A stretch of 45,624 bases of DNA, from positions 1 to 45,624 of the forward strand of contig JADFXM010000058.1 in NCBI GenBank assembly GCA_015233565.1, in the 5' to 3' direction. This DNA comes from Candidatus Rifleibacteriota bacterium (lineage in GTDB: Bacteria; Muiribacteriota; Ozemobacteria; Ozemobacterales; Ozemobacteraceae). Positions 16,999 to 26,166 of this stretch are shown here, in pieces; position 1 is the stretch's first letter; each line of letters opens with the position of its first letter. A program made the translations under genes and the position numbers. The notes under the pieces are model-generated. The model was given only the letters and a program-made list of their open reading frames with translations. It was not told where the DNA came from and ran no database searches.

Positions 16999-17177
16999 GT
17001 TAAAAGATTGAACTTTATTTTTTTATTAATTTTGTCAGAAGATTTCTTTTGACCTATCGTTTTAATGTTGAATTTGTTAAGCTAACCTCTTGATTCAAGG
17101 AACAAAATTGATCCAAAAATGTAGAGGTCGAATAATTGCTATTTAATACTGTAAAATGAAAGAAAAGGAGAATTCAA

Positions 17178-17453
17178 ATGGAAAAATGTAAATACTGTGG
17201 TGCTTCTGTTACCGCTGGGGGTTCATGCGCCAAAAGTCCGTCGAAAGGACACGTTGTGTATATTCCAGGAAAATGCATTTATTGCGGAGGTTCAGTTAGC
17301 GCAGGTGGCTCGTGTCCAAAAAGTCCATCTAAGGGGCATGTGGTAGATGCCGGGGCAAAGAAGTGCATATATTGCGGAGGTTCAGTTAGCGCAGGTGGTT
17401 CGTGTCCAAAAAGCCCATCTAAAGGGCATGTGCTCGGTGGTGGAATAAATTAA
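17178..17453 (+). CDS. Three tandem CxxC-C-H zinc-binding motifs
   Basis: This 91-residue protein is almost entirely three copies of one ~29-30-residue unit with the pattern C-x2-C-G-x7-C-x8-H (for example CIYCGGSVSAGGSC followed by PKSPSKGHV). Cys-Cys-Cys-His spacing suggests one zinc per unit. Copies 2 and 3 are nearly identical in DNA (starting at 17274 and 17364), so the expansion is recent; copy 1 (17187) is more diverged. AAAGGAG lies upstream of the ATG. Similar single motifs occur as small zinc modules attached to other proteins; here they stand alone. Binding of nucleic acid or a partner protein is plausible, but nothing shows which. Confidence 0.65.
   Translation: MEKCKYCGASVTAGGSCAKSPSKGHVVYIPGKCIYCGGSVSAGGSCPKSPSKGHVVDAGAKKCIYCGGSVSAGGSCPKSPSKGHVLGGGIN
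17187..17440 (+). repeat. Tandem coding repeat, three units of about 87-90 bp
   Basis: Units start at TGT 17187, TGC 17274 and TGC 17364. Units 2 and 3 share long identical blocks such as GGAGGTTCAGTTAGCGCAGG and differ mainly at third codon positions. They encode the zinc motifs above. Copy number could vary between strains by slippage or recombination. Confidence 0.8.
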
Positions 17454-17474
17454 GGAAATTTGGGAATTTTCCTT

Positions 17475-17735
17475 ATGGATAATAATTTTGCATTTTGCAA
17501 TAAACAACCTTGGCGAAATCCATTTCTCAATATTACAGATCCGATGATTTTGCCTCTTAAATTAAAATCCTCTCGGTTTATATTGTGGTTTTTTGTCTTT
17601 CTCACCATGCAAAGCTTTCTGGATATTAGGAATAATTTCAATGCCACAGAAACTATTGAACTCGTCTTCTGGATTCTAATCATGAGCTATTTTGAATTGT
17701 GTTTTGTTGAGGAAGCAGATATAATTGTTTGGTGA
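17475..17735 (+). CDS. Possible small membrane protein
   Basis: An 86-codon frame from ATG 17475 has two hydrophobic stretches (FILWFFVFLTMQSFL and ELVFWILIMSYFELCFV), compatible with a small membrane protein. An AAGGA lies about 18 nt upstream, too far for a standard site; a TTG at 17460 is an alternative start. It fills the space between the zinc-repeat gene and the integrase on the same strand. No family recognised; it may be chance. Confidence 0.35.
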   Translation: MDNNFAFCNKQPWRNPFLNITDPMILPLKLKSSRFILWFFVFLTMQSFLDIRNNFNATETIELVFWILIMSYFELCFVEEADIIVW

Positions 17736-17769
17736 AAATTAAATATTGCCTTCGTTGAGCGGTGAGACT

Positions 17770-19665
17770 ATGATACAGACCCTAAACATGCTTGGTGAAT
17801 TGCTCGAAAGCATTTCCAAAAAGCTGGAAAGTGAACTGGATTTTAAGGGTAAAAAGAGCATGATTGTTACCATTGCTTCACCATCAGCTACGCTACAAAA
17901 TGCCGTCATCTATTGCCGAATAAGCTCTGTCAAACAAGATGAAGCCAGTATTGTGACGCAACTTCACAACTGTTACGACCATTTAAAAAAAGAAAATTTT
18001 AATATTACAAAAATATACGTTGATAAGGCACAGAGCGCTTATTCTGATAATTCGCTTAAAAGAAAATGTTTCAGTAAGCTACTGGAAGATGCAGAGAAAA
18101 GGGAATTTGATGTAATTTGTTGCCGTGACAGAGAGAGGTTTTCACGCGCAGATCCTTTCGACTCCGTTGATGTTGAAAATTCTTTGGGGAAAATAGGCGT
18201 CAAGGTAATGCTTCTGAATAATAAGCTACCGGAACCAAAAAGTATGATCGAAAGAATTATCTATGATTTGGTTAAAAAAATTGATAGTTATACAGCTTTC
18301 TCTCCTTCTGAAAAAAATAGCGAGAACGTCAAAAATTCTTTGTACAAACATATCAACGAGGGATACTGGAGCGGTGGAACCCCTTTCGGATACCAACTTG
18401 AGTATAGCGACAAAGACAGACATCGTAAGCCATTTTTGGTTCCAAATGACAACGAGGCAATCGTTGTTAAAATGATTTTTAATATGTACGCAAATGAAAG
18501 CACAATTGCAGAAATTCGGCGTAATCTTGAAGCGAATAACTTTCACCCACGATGGGGGCGCAAGTGGCTGCAACCGATGATATCAAGGATGTTAGGAAAT
18601 GAACTTTATATTGGAATAGTTAGTTGGGATATTACCGGCAAAGGCATTGCCAAAGCAACCTGTAAACCATTAATTGACACAGAAACTTGGTCTAAGGTGC
18701 AAGCTCGACGTGAGAGACAAAAATGTCATGGCGCAAGAATGACTGACTCCCAGCGCTCCTTTTCAAGTTTAATTTTTTGTAGCGATTGTGGATCTACTTT
18801 TAAATCTTATCCAAATAAAAAGGTAAAAGTCAAAGGACGTTGGGTTTACTCTGATTATCGCTACAAATGTAGCTGCACGAGTGGCAACTTTTATCGAAAG
18901 GAAACCAGGGAGTGTCACAACAAAATAAAAGTACAGGAAGAATGGCTCGAAAGAAAAATCTATCAGTTAATTTTCTACCAGTTTACACGCCATAGGAAAA
19001 ACAGCAAAAAGTTTGCAAGAGAATTTGACATCGAAACACCAGAAACCACTGAAATTGTTGAACAAAACACTGAATTGATCAAAATTAATATGGGGAAAGA
19101 ATACGAGAAAGCCAGTCGCAAAATCTCGGATAAACGAGATGAAATTACAGAAGAAATCAAAGCTATTGATAAACAAATTAAACAGCATGATAACGCCATA
19201 GATAGATACTACCGCGAATTTGAAGCGGGTAGATTGCAAACAATACCAACCGACCGAATTGACAAACTTAATGATTTTATTAGGGCATTACAGAAGCAAA
19301 AACTTGCAAAGGACACTGAATTAACTCAGACACCAGCGCCGATACCATTTCCGAGCTTTGTCGAATGGCTTGAAAGTCGGCTAGTAGATGCCCAAAATTT
19401 GAAAGGCAGAGCTCTTCGTGAGTTTCTGCATGGTTTGGGATTCCGTGCTGTGGTTCATAGCAATGCGACCGTTGACCTGGAATTTTCTACTCTTGGTTAT
19501 CGACAGACAGAATTAGCAAGACAGTCAATAAGCTTACCTCAGTTCGTTCAAAAGGAACAACAGCTATTTTCAAGGTCGTATATTAGCAATAACAGACAGC
19601 GGACCGAGAGGCCTGCTTCCAAAGAAGGTTTTTCGTTTTTTTCACAAAAAAACGTGTATAATTGA
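17770..19665 (+). CDS. Large serine recombinase (integrase)
   Basis: Catalyses attP x attB integration. Domains in order: a ~43-residue N-terminal extension, resolvase catalytic domain (VIYCRISSVKQ, nucleophile Ser52, and CRDRERFSRADPF), recombinase domain (EGYWSGGTPFGYQLEY, NLEANNFHPRWGRKWLQPMISRML), zinc ribbon (FCSDCGSTFKSYP ... KCSCTS ... ECHNKI), coiled coil (about 445-530), and a C-terminal tail. At 631 residues it fits the usual 450-700 for the family. ATG at 17770 is used, with GGTGAG just before it; an upstream TTG at 17746 is possible. Lying at the right end of the accessory region, it probably marks that boundary, with the attachment site expected on one side of the gene. No duplicated core could be found by eye. 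Confidence 0.93.
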   Translation: MIQTLNMLGELLESISKKLESELDFKGKKSMIVTIASPSATLQNAVIYCRISSVKQDEASIVTQLHNCYDHLKKENFNITKIYVDKAQSAYSDNSLKRKCFSKLLEDAEKREFDVICCRDRERFSRADPFDSVDVENSLGKIGVKVMLLNNKLPEPKSMIERIIYDLVKKIDSYTAFSPSEKNSENVKNSLYKHINEGYWSGGTPFGYQLEYSDKDRHRKPFLVPNDNEAIVVKMIFNMYANESTIAEIRRNLEANNFHPRWGRKWLQPMISRMLGNELYIGIVSWDITGKGIAKATCKPLIDTETWSKVQARRERQKCHGARMTDSQRSFSSLIFCSDCGSTFKSYPNKKVKVKGRWVYSDYRYKCSCTSGNFYRKETRECHNKIKVQEEWLERKIYQLIFYQFTRHRKNSKKFAREFDIETPETTEIVEQNTELIKINMGKEYEKASRKISDKRDEITEEIKAIDKQIKQHDNAIDRYYREFEAGRLQTIPTDRIDKLNDFIRALQKQKLAKDTELTQTPAPIPFPSFVEWLESRLVDAQNLKGRALREFLHGLGFRAVVHSNATVDLEFSTLGYRQTELARQSISLPQFVQKEQQLFSRSYISNNRQRTERPASKEGFSFFSQKNVYN

Positions 19666-19740
19666 CTATTATTTCGAACCAAAAATGCAAACGAGATCGT
19701 CAAATTGCATGAATGGCCATTTTTTCTTGGAGAAAACTAA

Positions 19741-21252
19741 GTGAAAAAATTTGCATTAGTTTGTTTTATTTTCTTTGTTCTTTCATCTGCAGCATTTTCT
19801 CAGGGAAATTTTACAACCGATGATCCCCTGCCTGAATTCGCAATTGTGGTTGCCTCTTCCGGCATTAATTTACGGAAAGCTCCGAATGGGAAATCTCAGA
19901 AAATAATTAGTCTTTCGGCCGGAACGCGAGTTAATTTACTTAGGAAGCAGGATAAAAATGAAACCATTGAGGGAATCACAGGAAAATGGTTGTATGTCCA
20001 GCGGAATAATGACGAAGGATGGGCATTTGGAGGTTTTTTAGCCCCCATTTCTTCTGAGTTGCCGAAAAACAAAAATAATTCCGCTGAAACCATTCAAATC
20101 GGCTCTTATCAAGTTCCAAAGAATCTAAAAAATTACAAGAACAAATTGTATATCGGCCATAAAAGCCTGGATGTCATAGATTTTGAAAATTCAACCGTTC
20201 GAACCTTGGTTTCAATTGATTCTATTCAGAAACTCTTTAATGAAAAATTTGATTTGAAACGAAAAGAATGGGAAAATCAACCGGAAAAATTTGTCAATAC
20301 CGCTCAACATTTGTGTATTAAGGATTCAGACGGTACTGAGCACCCAATTAGTGAAGAAGCAAGTAAATCCATGAATGAAGAAAACAATAAAAGTTGGGCC
20401 AGAGATTATAAACCAGGAGAGACGATAGATTCCATTGCTTACGATGAATCTGAAAATCGAATTCTTTTTACTCATGGAAATGCGCTTATGGCCGTTTCAG
20501 GGAATGGCGGCCCTCCTCAACTTCTGGCATTTATCCCTGAAAAATGCATTAGTCTGCCAGACCTGACTATGTCACCAGACGGTAAAAAAGTTGCATGCAG
20601 AATGCGTCTGAATTCTGAAATTATGCCCCATGTCGGCCTGAAAGTGTGGATTCTGGATTTAACAACCCTCCAGATCGAAAGGGGTCCCAAGATGCCAGAA
20701 GATTGGGGAGAATCGGGTCGATTATCAGTACCAACGAATCTTATTGCAACCGAATCGGTGAAAACACCAAGTCAACAATCCATTCAGGATGTTTATCGAA
20801 AAAATGCAGATAATTCCCTCTCAAGAATTACCGACTTCCGTTCTTTAATTGCTAAGGAATTGGCTTCACAGGATTTTGTCGGTGGGGAAATCGGCAACCT
20901 ATTTTGGATTGTTCCCGGAAAGCGCTTTATTGCAGCAATAAGCACAAGTTGTGGTGACTTTTACCATGGTCCTGTTTACAGCTTTGACCTTTTTGGAAAA
21001 AGCAAACCCAAAAAGTTTTTTGATATTGCCGGATTTGTAAACTTCCCAGAAATTTCGACTCTATCCAAAGACTATAAATGGTGGGCTTATATTGATTGTT
21101 GGTGCGAAAAAGAAGATAGACCTTCTGGTTTAAATTCCGGAAATTTTTCCGGAAATTTATTCTTAACCGATCTGAACTCTATCAATGTTAGCGTTCGGGA
21201 AAAAGTTTCCGCAGTGGCTTGGCAACGCCCCTTTTTAGAAAAAATGAATTGA
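19741..21252 (+). CDS. Exported protein with bacterial SH3 domain and propeller-like region
   Basis: A signal peptide (about residues 1-21, MKKFALVCFIFFVLSSAAFSQ) is followed by an SH3b domain (about 34-110: VASSGINLRKAPNGKSQKIISL, GKWLYVQ, EGWAFGGFLAP), which in exported proteins binds peptidoglycan or protein. The remaining ~390 residues include repeated beta-rich blocks of WD40/TolB-like flavour (LTMSPDGKKVACRMRL, KVWILDLTTLQIE) and a Cys/Trp-rich end (WWAYIDCWCEKED). The start is GTG with TTGGAG upstream. It lies 75 bp after the integrase, so it is likely the first host gene beyond the island. Periplasmic function unknown. Confidence 0.7.
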   Translation: MKKFALVCFIFFVLSSAAFSQGNFTTDDPLPEFAIVVASSGINLRKAPNGKSQKIISLSAGTRVNLLRKQDKNETIEGITGKWLYVQRNNDEGWAFGGFLAPISSELPKNKNNSAETIQIGSYQVPKNLKNYKNKLYIGHKSLDVIDFENSTVRTLVSIDSIQKLFNEKFDLKRKEWENQPEKFVNTAQHLCIKDSDGTEHPISEEASKSMNEENNKSWARDYKPGETIDSIAYDESENRILFTHGNALMAVSGNGGPPQLLAFIPEKCISLPDLTMSPDGKKVACRMRLNSEIMPHVGLKVWILDLTTLQIERGPKMPEDWGESGRLSVPTNLIATESVKTPSQQSIQDVYRKNADNSLSRITDFRSLIAKELASQDFVGGEIGNLFWIVPGKRFIAAISTSCGDFYHGPVYSFDLFGKSKPKKFFDIAGFVNFPEISTLSKDYKWWAYIDCWCEKEDRPSGLNSGNFSGNLFLTDLNSINVSVREKVSAVAWQRPFLEKMN

Positions 21253-21458
21253 ATTCTATTTCAGAAGTATTTGTTGATTCCTTGAAGCCAATCCGCCTAG
21301 TACAATGAGGTCTTGGAGAGTGGGGTACAGATTAGTTCGTTTGGTACTCGAAAAAGAGGATTTGCAGATGATTTGAGCCATAGAATCCCGTAGGGGTTTT
21401 GCTGCCAAAGACCTTGGAAAAGTTACCAGATGTGGCAAAACCCTGAATATTCCCGTTA

Positions 21459-21682
21459 AGCCGAAGTTCCAGACACGGTACATAAATAGATTTTTGATTG
21501 AAGCAGTGCAAGAAGGAGAAATTCGTGTTAATCAAAAAAGGACCCTGTCCATGTAAACCTTTGGATGTTCTCTTGGGATCAGGATCTTCAAGGCATTACA
21601 TGGACTGGTTTTTTGGGAAAAATAGGCTCAAACAATTATCCTACTTGTGCTTTATGCCATTTTAGACTTGGAACTTCGGGCT
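21459..21682. repeat. Imperfect inverted repeats bounding a 224-bp segment
   Basis: AGCCGAAGTTCCAGAC (21459-21474) and GACTTGGAACTTCGGGCT (21665-21682) are imperfect inverted copies. A smaller inverted pair (GGGGTTTTGC near 21396, GGCAAAACCC near 21433) lies just outside on the left. The segment may be a small mobile or regulatory element; only one copy was found in the window. Confidence 0.4.
21525..21665 (+). CDS. Possible 46-residue Cys-rich small protein
   Basis: GTG 21525 with AAGGAG 8 nt upstream opens a 46-codon frame beginning VLIKKGPCPCKPLDVLLGSG and ending at TAG 21663-21665. It carries a CPC pair near the start and basic residues in the middle, and lies inside the inverted repeats above. 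The ribosome-binding site and residue make-up make it credible; no homologue recognised. Confidence 0.35.
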   Translation: MLIKKGPCPCKPLDVLLGSGSSRHYMDWFFGKNRLKQLSYLCFMPF

Positions 21683-21685
21683 AAT

Positions 21686-22663
21686 CTAATGTGCCAGAAG
21701 ATAGTCGATCATTTTCTGGAGTTTTTGTTGCTGTTTGTATGTTCTTTCCGGACTCGCTAGGCATGCTCGCACCAATGGGTTGGGTGATTTCTGAATCTTA
21801 GTGATTAACTCCTGTAATTTTTTTTCGAAATCAGGAGAGTCAGGGTTAAGATTGATTCCCTCATCATAGAGGGAAACTCCTTCCTGTATTTTTTTTTCGA
21901 ATTCAGGTGTTTTCGCTAATTCCACTATTTCTTTGAACTCTTCGGGGGGAGGGTCACAGAACATGTTTGCAAGCTTGCTGGGGTCCTTCGACGCACGTAT
22001 GATGTTTGCAAATGATTTTTTTTCCACTTCCAGAGGATTTTTTACATTCATTGCAGGCCTTGGAATTTTGCTGAAGAACGCTTTGCCCAAACCTCTCTGA
22101 TCTGATTGAGGATCTTTTTCGAAGAATGTTTTGACCGAACGAACTGCTATTTCCCGAAGATCACGAGAGATATTCGCGCCGATCAGGCCTTGTCCCTGCT
22201 CAAGGTTTTGTCCCAGGGAAAAAACATTCAGAAACACTTCAAACGCTTCTTTGTGATTTCCCTCATGAAATTTTTGCCATGCAAATAAATTGGCAATTTT
22301 GACCAACTCTCTGATTTTGCGAAACGGGGGGGACATGTCCTCATCAGAGTTTCCATTGTTATCGGGGCAAAAATCACAAAATGTGCAGGATGCCCCAAAC
22401 TTCAGCAACCTCATGGCTGCAATTACCGAGCCCTGTTTCAGATAATCCCGAATTTCCGGAAGGATTTTTTCAGGAATTTCGGGAACTAAGCAATCATCCA
22501 TGGCGCGGTTCAAGGAATCTGTAATGGGAGGCAAACGCGCAATAGCGCTCAAATATCTCAGTGCAGCATTTTGGTCCCCTTTCAGGTTTTGTCCTACAAG
22601 AACCTGGACAACCAACACGATTGAAACCAGACTTAAAGCCAACCCATACCAAAAGACTTTCAT
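21686..22663 (-). CDS. Exported/anchored hypothetical protein, mainly helical
   Basis: A signal peptide or N-terminal anchor (about residues 4-24, YGLALSLVSIVLVVQVLVG) precedes 300 largely helical residues. A conserved-looking CTFCDFCPDN (about 93-102) could bind metal or form disulfides. The middle resembles TPR-type helix pairs (NLFAWQKFHEGNHKEAFEVFLNVFSLGQ). The C-terminal half has acidic-hydrophobic repeats. AAGGAG lies 7 nt before the ATG. It converges on the small ORF region to its right in transcription terms and has no operon partner. No family recognised. Confidence 0.6.
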   Translation of the reverse strand: MKVFWYGLALSLVSIVLVVQVLVGQNLKGDQNAALRYLSAIARLPPITDSLNRAMDDCLVPEIPEKILPEIRDYLKQGSVIAAMRLLKFGASCTFCDFCPDNNGNSDEDMSPPFRKIRELVKIANLFAWQKFHEGNHKEAFEVFLNVFSLGQNLEQGQGLIGANISRDLREIAVRSVKTFFEKDPQSDQRGLGKAFFSKIPRPAMNVKNPLEVEKKSFANIIRASKDPSKLANMFCDPPPEEFKEIVELAKTPEFEKKIQEGVSLYDEGINLNPDSPDFEKKLQELITKIQKSPNPLVRACLASPERTYKQQQKLQKMIDYLLAH

Positions 22664-23487
22664 ATTTTCTCCTTTTAATTCATAGCACGAGAAACTATTG
22701 AGTTTGACGAATTATCCAGCAAATTACCCGACTGGTGATAGAAACTTCTATTATATAAAATTTTATGGGTAATCCGATATTGGATACTTTTTTTCCCGAA
22801 GGGCTCGAACTAACCTCTTCAATCAACTTATTAATTTCCAAAAACCAAGTATCAAAAGCCGGAAGGACCAATTTTATCATGCGATCCTGAAGAAAGCAAA
22901 TAGCATTGGCAAATTTCCTGGGAAGCTGTGAAAAAATTAAACCTTCGGAAAAGTACTAGCCACAAATGTGGCATTACCAAATCATTGCGATTGTTTTCAC
23001 CTTCAAAATTTCAAATATTTCACAGCTTCAGGTTCAGGACGGAGTTCGGTTTTCACCTGAAGAAGAAGTGGGAGTAATGACAATGTTTTATTGTTAGCAT
23101 TACCATGCAGAAAGCTAAAATCTCTTTCTCTTTTGAATTTTCCAGGTCGTACATGTTGAAGGAGCAACCAAAGGAAATCTTTTCCGGACAAAATTCTTTT
23201 CTTCCGCTGCTAAGTTTTGCTTTCTATATACTCCAGAAGATATTTTTTGACAGATTGAACGGACGGGGCAAACGCATTAAAACCATCGAGATCAACTATT
23301 TAAGCTAGTCTCAAGGATTTGGACACAGGTAATTTTTTTCTCAAATTTTACGTATTCACGTTTGTTTCAGGAATTTAAATGGTTTTGCCCTGATTGAACG
23401 GATATGAGCATTGCCGATCAATTGAAAGTTGGAGTATAATCATTTTAAATCAATAGTGGATTTTCGTTTCTAATAAAGGAGATCGCA
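22664..23487. other. Gene-poor intergenic region
   Basis: A 61-codon minus-strand frame (22695-22880, with CAGGA five bases before its ATG) and a 67-codon plus-strand frame (23105-23308) are open, but neither shows convincing protein character. A small hairpin (CCACAAATGTGG) lies near 22960. The right end contains the promoter of the VOC gene. Confidence 0.35.
23411..23440 (+). promoter_or_regulatory. Sigma70-type promoter of the exported VOC gene
   Basis: TTGCCG (23411-23416) and TATAAT (23435-23440) are separated by 18 bp, about 48 bp before the start codon at 23488. Confidence 0.6.
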
Positions 23488-24048
23488 ATGCTTAAAAGGT
23501 TTATTGCCGTAATGCTGGTTTTTTATTTTTTGGCTTCGCCGGTTTCCGGCCAGGATTCTGATGAAAAATCGCAACCGGATTCCTATTCATTTTCCCATGT
23601 AGCCTTAGCAGTAAAAGACCTCAATGAAGCCATCGAATGGTATAAAAATGTATTGGGATTCAAGCTTGCCCAAGAACCTGTTGAGATTGACACTGAAACT
23701 TCTCCCTTAGGCGAAGTGGCATGCAATCTATTTGGAAAAAATATGAAAAAATTGCGCATTGCCCAGATGGAAACAGGGGACCAATTTGGAATTGAACTGT
23801 TTGAGTTTGTGCTTCCTAAGCCAGAAAAAAGCAAAAACGATGAAAATAAGACAGCTGGAATCCTTCATATATGCGTGAACACAGAAAATGTTGAAGCGTT
23901 GATTGAAAAAATAGAAAAAAATGGCGGGAAACTGAGAATTAAACACTTTCCTCCAAACTCGCAAAAAAAACTGGCGTTTTGTGAAGATAAAGATGGCAAC
24001 CTTATTGAAATATCCAATAACAATTGGACAAAGAAGGTTAACAAATAG
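23488..24048 (+). CDS. Exported VOC/glyoxalase-fold protein
   Basis: A signal peptide (about 1-22, ending in SPVSGQ) is followed by one VOC module: HVALAVKDLNEAIEWYKNVLGFKL (metal His in HVAL) and, after the central loop, GILHICVNTENVEALIEKIEKNGG and AFCEDKDGNLIEISNNN (Glu metal ligand). VOC proteins bind a divalent metal and act as lyases, isomerases or dioxygenases. Secretion is unusual for the family and suggests a periplasmic substrate. GGAG lies upstream of the ATG. It appears to be a single-gene unit with its own promoter. Substrate cannot be inferred. Confidence 0.8.
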   Translation: MLKRFIAVMLVFYFLASPVSGQDSDEKSQPDSYSFSHVALAVKDLNEAIEWYKNVLGFKLAQEPVEIDTETSPLGEVACNLFGKNMKKLRIAQMETGDQFGIELFEFVLPKPEKSKNDENKTAGILHICVNTENVEALIEKIEKNGGKLRIKHFPPNSQKKLAFCEDKDGNLIEISNNNWTKKVNK

Positions 24049-24321
24049 AGCTCTCTTTTCCAGGGAAGATGTGAAATAGTTGAAATTTTCAGGCAAAACA
24101 TATCACAAACATTGTCTAATGAAGCTTTCGGAACCATTACATTTTTGAAAAAGCATTTTTTTCGCACCTTCAGTACAAGTCTTTCCTGGAAAAAGAAAAT
24201 ATCTCAATTCTTAACGATAAAAAATGGCGGTATTGAAATCAGCCATCAGTTCATAAACGACAACTACTAGCTTGTACAAAGAACTAGCCACAGTCTATTT
24301 TATGGAAAATAGGACTTTACT

Positions 24322-25413
24322 ATGACAGACACAGCAATTTCAAATTCTTTTTTGGATAAAATCAGGGGAATCATCCTCGGAACCACTCTCGGAGATTCGC
24401 TTGGCTTGCCATTTGAGGGAATGCTTCCCACCCGCATCGAAAAACTATTTGCCAAGCCACTTCGCCACCAATTCCTTTTTGGAAAAGGAATGACCAGTGA
24501 CGATACCGACCACACTTACTTCATTGCGCAAAGCCTGATAGGAGAATCTGAAAACCCTGAAAAATTTGCAGTCGTTTTTTCACGTTATCTCCGACTCTGG
24601 ATTCTTACACTCCCGGCAGGAGTCGGGTGGGCAACTCTTCGTTCCGGAATCCTCCTTCTTCTTGGGTTTTCACCATATAGAAGCGGTGTTTTTTCCGCAG
24701 GAAATGGACCAGCCATGCGTTCAGCGTTAATTGGAGCTTTTTTTTACAATAGCCCTCAGAAGCGTGATGAGTTCGTTAAAGCTTCCACAACCATTTCTCA
24801 CACGGATCCCAAAGCTTTTATCGGTGCCAAAGCCGTAGCTGACCTGACAGCCTTTTTGTTTCAAAAAAATCCAGGCAACCTTCCTAAAGTTGAAGAAATA
24901 AATAAAATCTTAATTGAAGTGGCTCCTGAAAACCCTGAATGGCAACAGATCATTCAGAAACTCTTTGATGGTTTGAAAAATAGTCTTTCTCCCACCCAAT
25001 TTGCTGGTGAAATTGCTGGAAAGAAGGGAATCTCCGGTTACGTGTACCAGACCGTACCAATAGCAATTTTTTGTGCCATCCATAGCGAATTCAATTTACC
25101 AAAGACCATTGAATCCCTGATTTTATGTGGAGGAGACACCGACACAACTTGTGCAATCGCTGGGGCAATGATCGGAGCATTTGTCGGAGAAGAAAAACTT
25201 CCAAAAGAATTAATAGATAAAATCATTGAATGGCCAAGAACCGTAAGAGTTCTTCAAAAAACCGGCAACAATCTCTTTGAAAAAATGAAAAATCCCAAAA
25301 TCCCTTGGAACAATAACAATTCATATTTCTGGCCCGCTCTGCCAATCAGAAATCTCTTCTTCCTGGCAATCGTCTTTCTCCACATTTTCCGCCGGCTATT
25401 TCCGCCATATTAG
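24322..25413 (+). CDS. ADP-ribosylglycohydrolase family protein
   Basis: Hydrolyses ADP-ribose from modified proteins or other acceptors (DraG/ARH fold, two Mg ions). Visible motifs are GTTLGDSLGLPFEG (20-33), the metal-binding TSDDTDHT (58-65), SHTDPKAFIGAKAVADL, and the C-terminal metal motif CGGDTDTTCAIAGAMIGA. The length (363) is a little above the usual ~300 because of a hydrophobic C-terminal tail (LFFLAIVFLHIFRRLF, about 340-357) that could anchor it to the membrane. No DraT or ADP-ribosyltransferase gene is adjacent. It could reverse a host or toxin modification. Confidence 0.88.
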   Translation: MTDTAISNSFLDKIRGIILGTTLGDSLGLPFEGMLPTRIEKLFAKPLRHQFLFGKGMTSDDTDHTYFIAQSLIGESENPEKFAVVFSRYLRLWILTLPAGVGWATLRSGILLLLGFSPYRSGVFSAGNGPAMRSALIGAFFYNSPQKRDEFVKASTTISHTDPKAFIGAKAVADLTAFLFQKNPGNLPKVEEINKILIEVAPENPEWQQIIQKLFDGLKNSLSPTQFAGEIAGKKGISGYVYQTVPIAIFCAIHSEFNLPKTIESLILCGGDTDTTCAIAGAMIGAFVGEEKLPKELIDKIIEWPRTVRVLQKTGNNLFEKMKNPKIPWNNNNSYFWPALPIRNLFFLAIVFLHIFRRLFPPY

Positions 25414-25605
25414 GAGAATTCAAATTTGCATACCACTTCAAGCCCACCAATTTTTTCTTGATGCTCCAATTTTTCAATGCAACCGGCTATTCTTGGGCTT
25501 CTGTAAAAACAGATGATTTTTTCTGATTAGAGGAGTTTTTGTACAGAATGTGATATCTTGAAAAAATGGTGAAAATTTTATTCTTTTTTAATCAAGGAGA
25601 ACGAA

Positions 25606-26166
25606 ATGCTTAGAGAACGCTCGTTTCGGAAATTATTATTGAGTTTGTCCATCCTGATTGTGTTATTTTTGTCTTCGAGCCGAGCGAGGGCAGTACTACC
25701 TGATCAAGAACTCATGAACAGAGTTTCAGCTTCCCCGGTGAAAGCGGTGGTAGAAGTTGAAGAAGTTAAGACAATGCCGAATAAGGATTACAATTTTTGT
25801 GACTCAAATGAAGCCATCGTAGTTGTTAAAAAGCTTTTCAATTTATCCAACGAAAATCTGAATGGCTCTCCCGACAAAGTTGTGTCGAACGAATCGGCTA
25901 AATCTGTAGTTACCAAAACCCCGGAGATTGGCACAAAGTTAAAAGTCAACTTCCTTTCTGCTAAACCGGAACAGGCAAAAAATGCTCCTCCAGGATCCTG
26001 GTTATTTCTTGAAGTCAAAAAAGGCGATAAAGCACTCGTTACGATTGACGAAATGGGAGGGCTCACCAGCTATACCCTTATGACTCCTGAAATGGAAAAA
26101 GCTTTGGCTACTGAACCAGCAGGGCTTGAAGCAGGCCCGTCAAACATCCATCTGAAAAAGAATTGA
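25606..26166 (+). CDS. Exported hypothetical protein
   Basis: A clear signal peptide (residues about 8-30, LLLSLSILIVLFLSSSRARA) precedes a ~155-residue mature protein. Beta-rich blocks (AVVEVEEVKTM, EAIVVVKKLFNL, GTKLKVNFLSAKPEQ, GSWLFLEVKKGDKALVTID) suggest a small OB- or Ig-like fold; one cysteine (FCDS). AAGGAG precedes the ATG. No family recognised, and no operon partner within 400 bp. Confidence 0.6.
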   Translation: MLRERSFRKLLLSLSILIVLFLSSSRARAVLPDQELMNRVSASPVKAVVEVEEVKTMPNKDYNFCDSNEAIVVVKKLFNLSNENLNGSPDKVVSNESAKSVVTKTPEIGTKLKVNFLSAKPEQAKNAPPGSWLFLEVKKGDKALVTIDEMGGLTSYTLMTPEMEKALATEPAGLEAGPSNIHLKKN

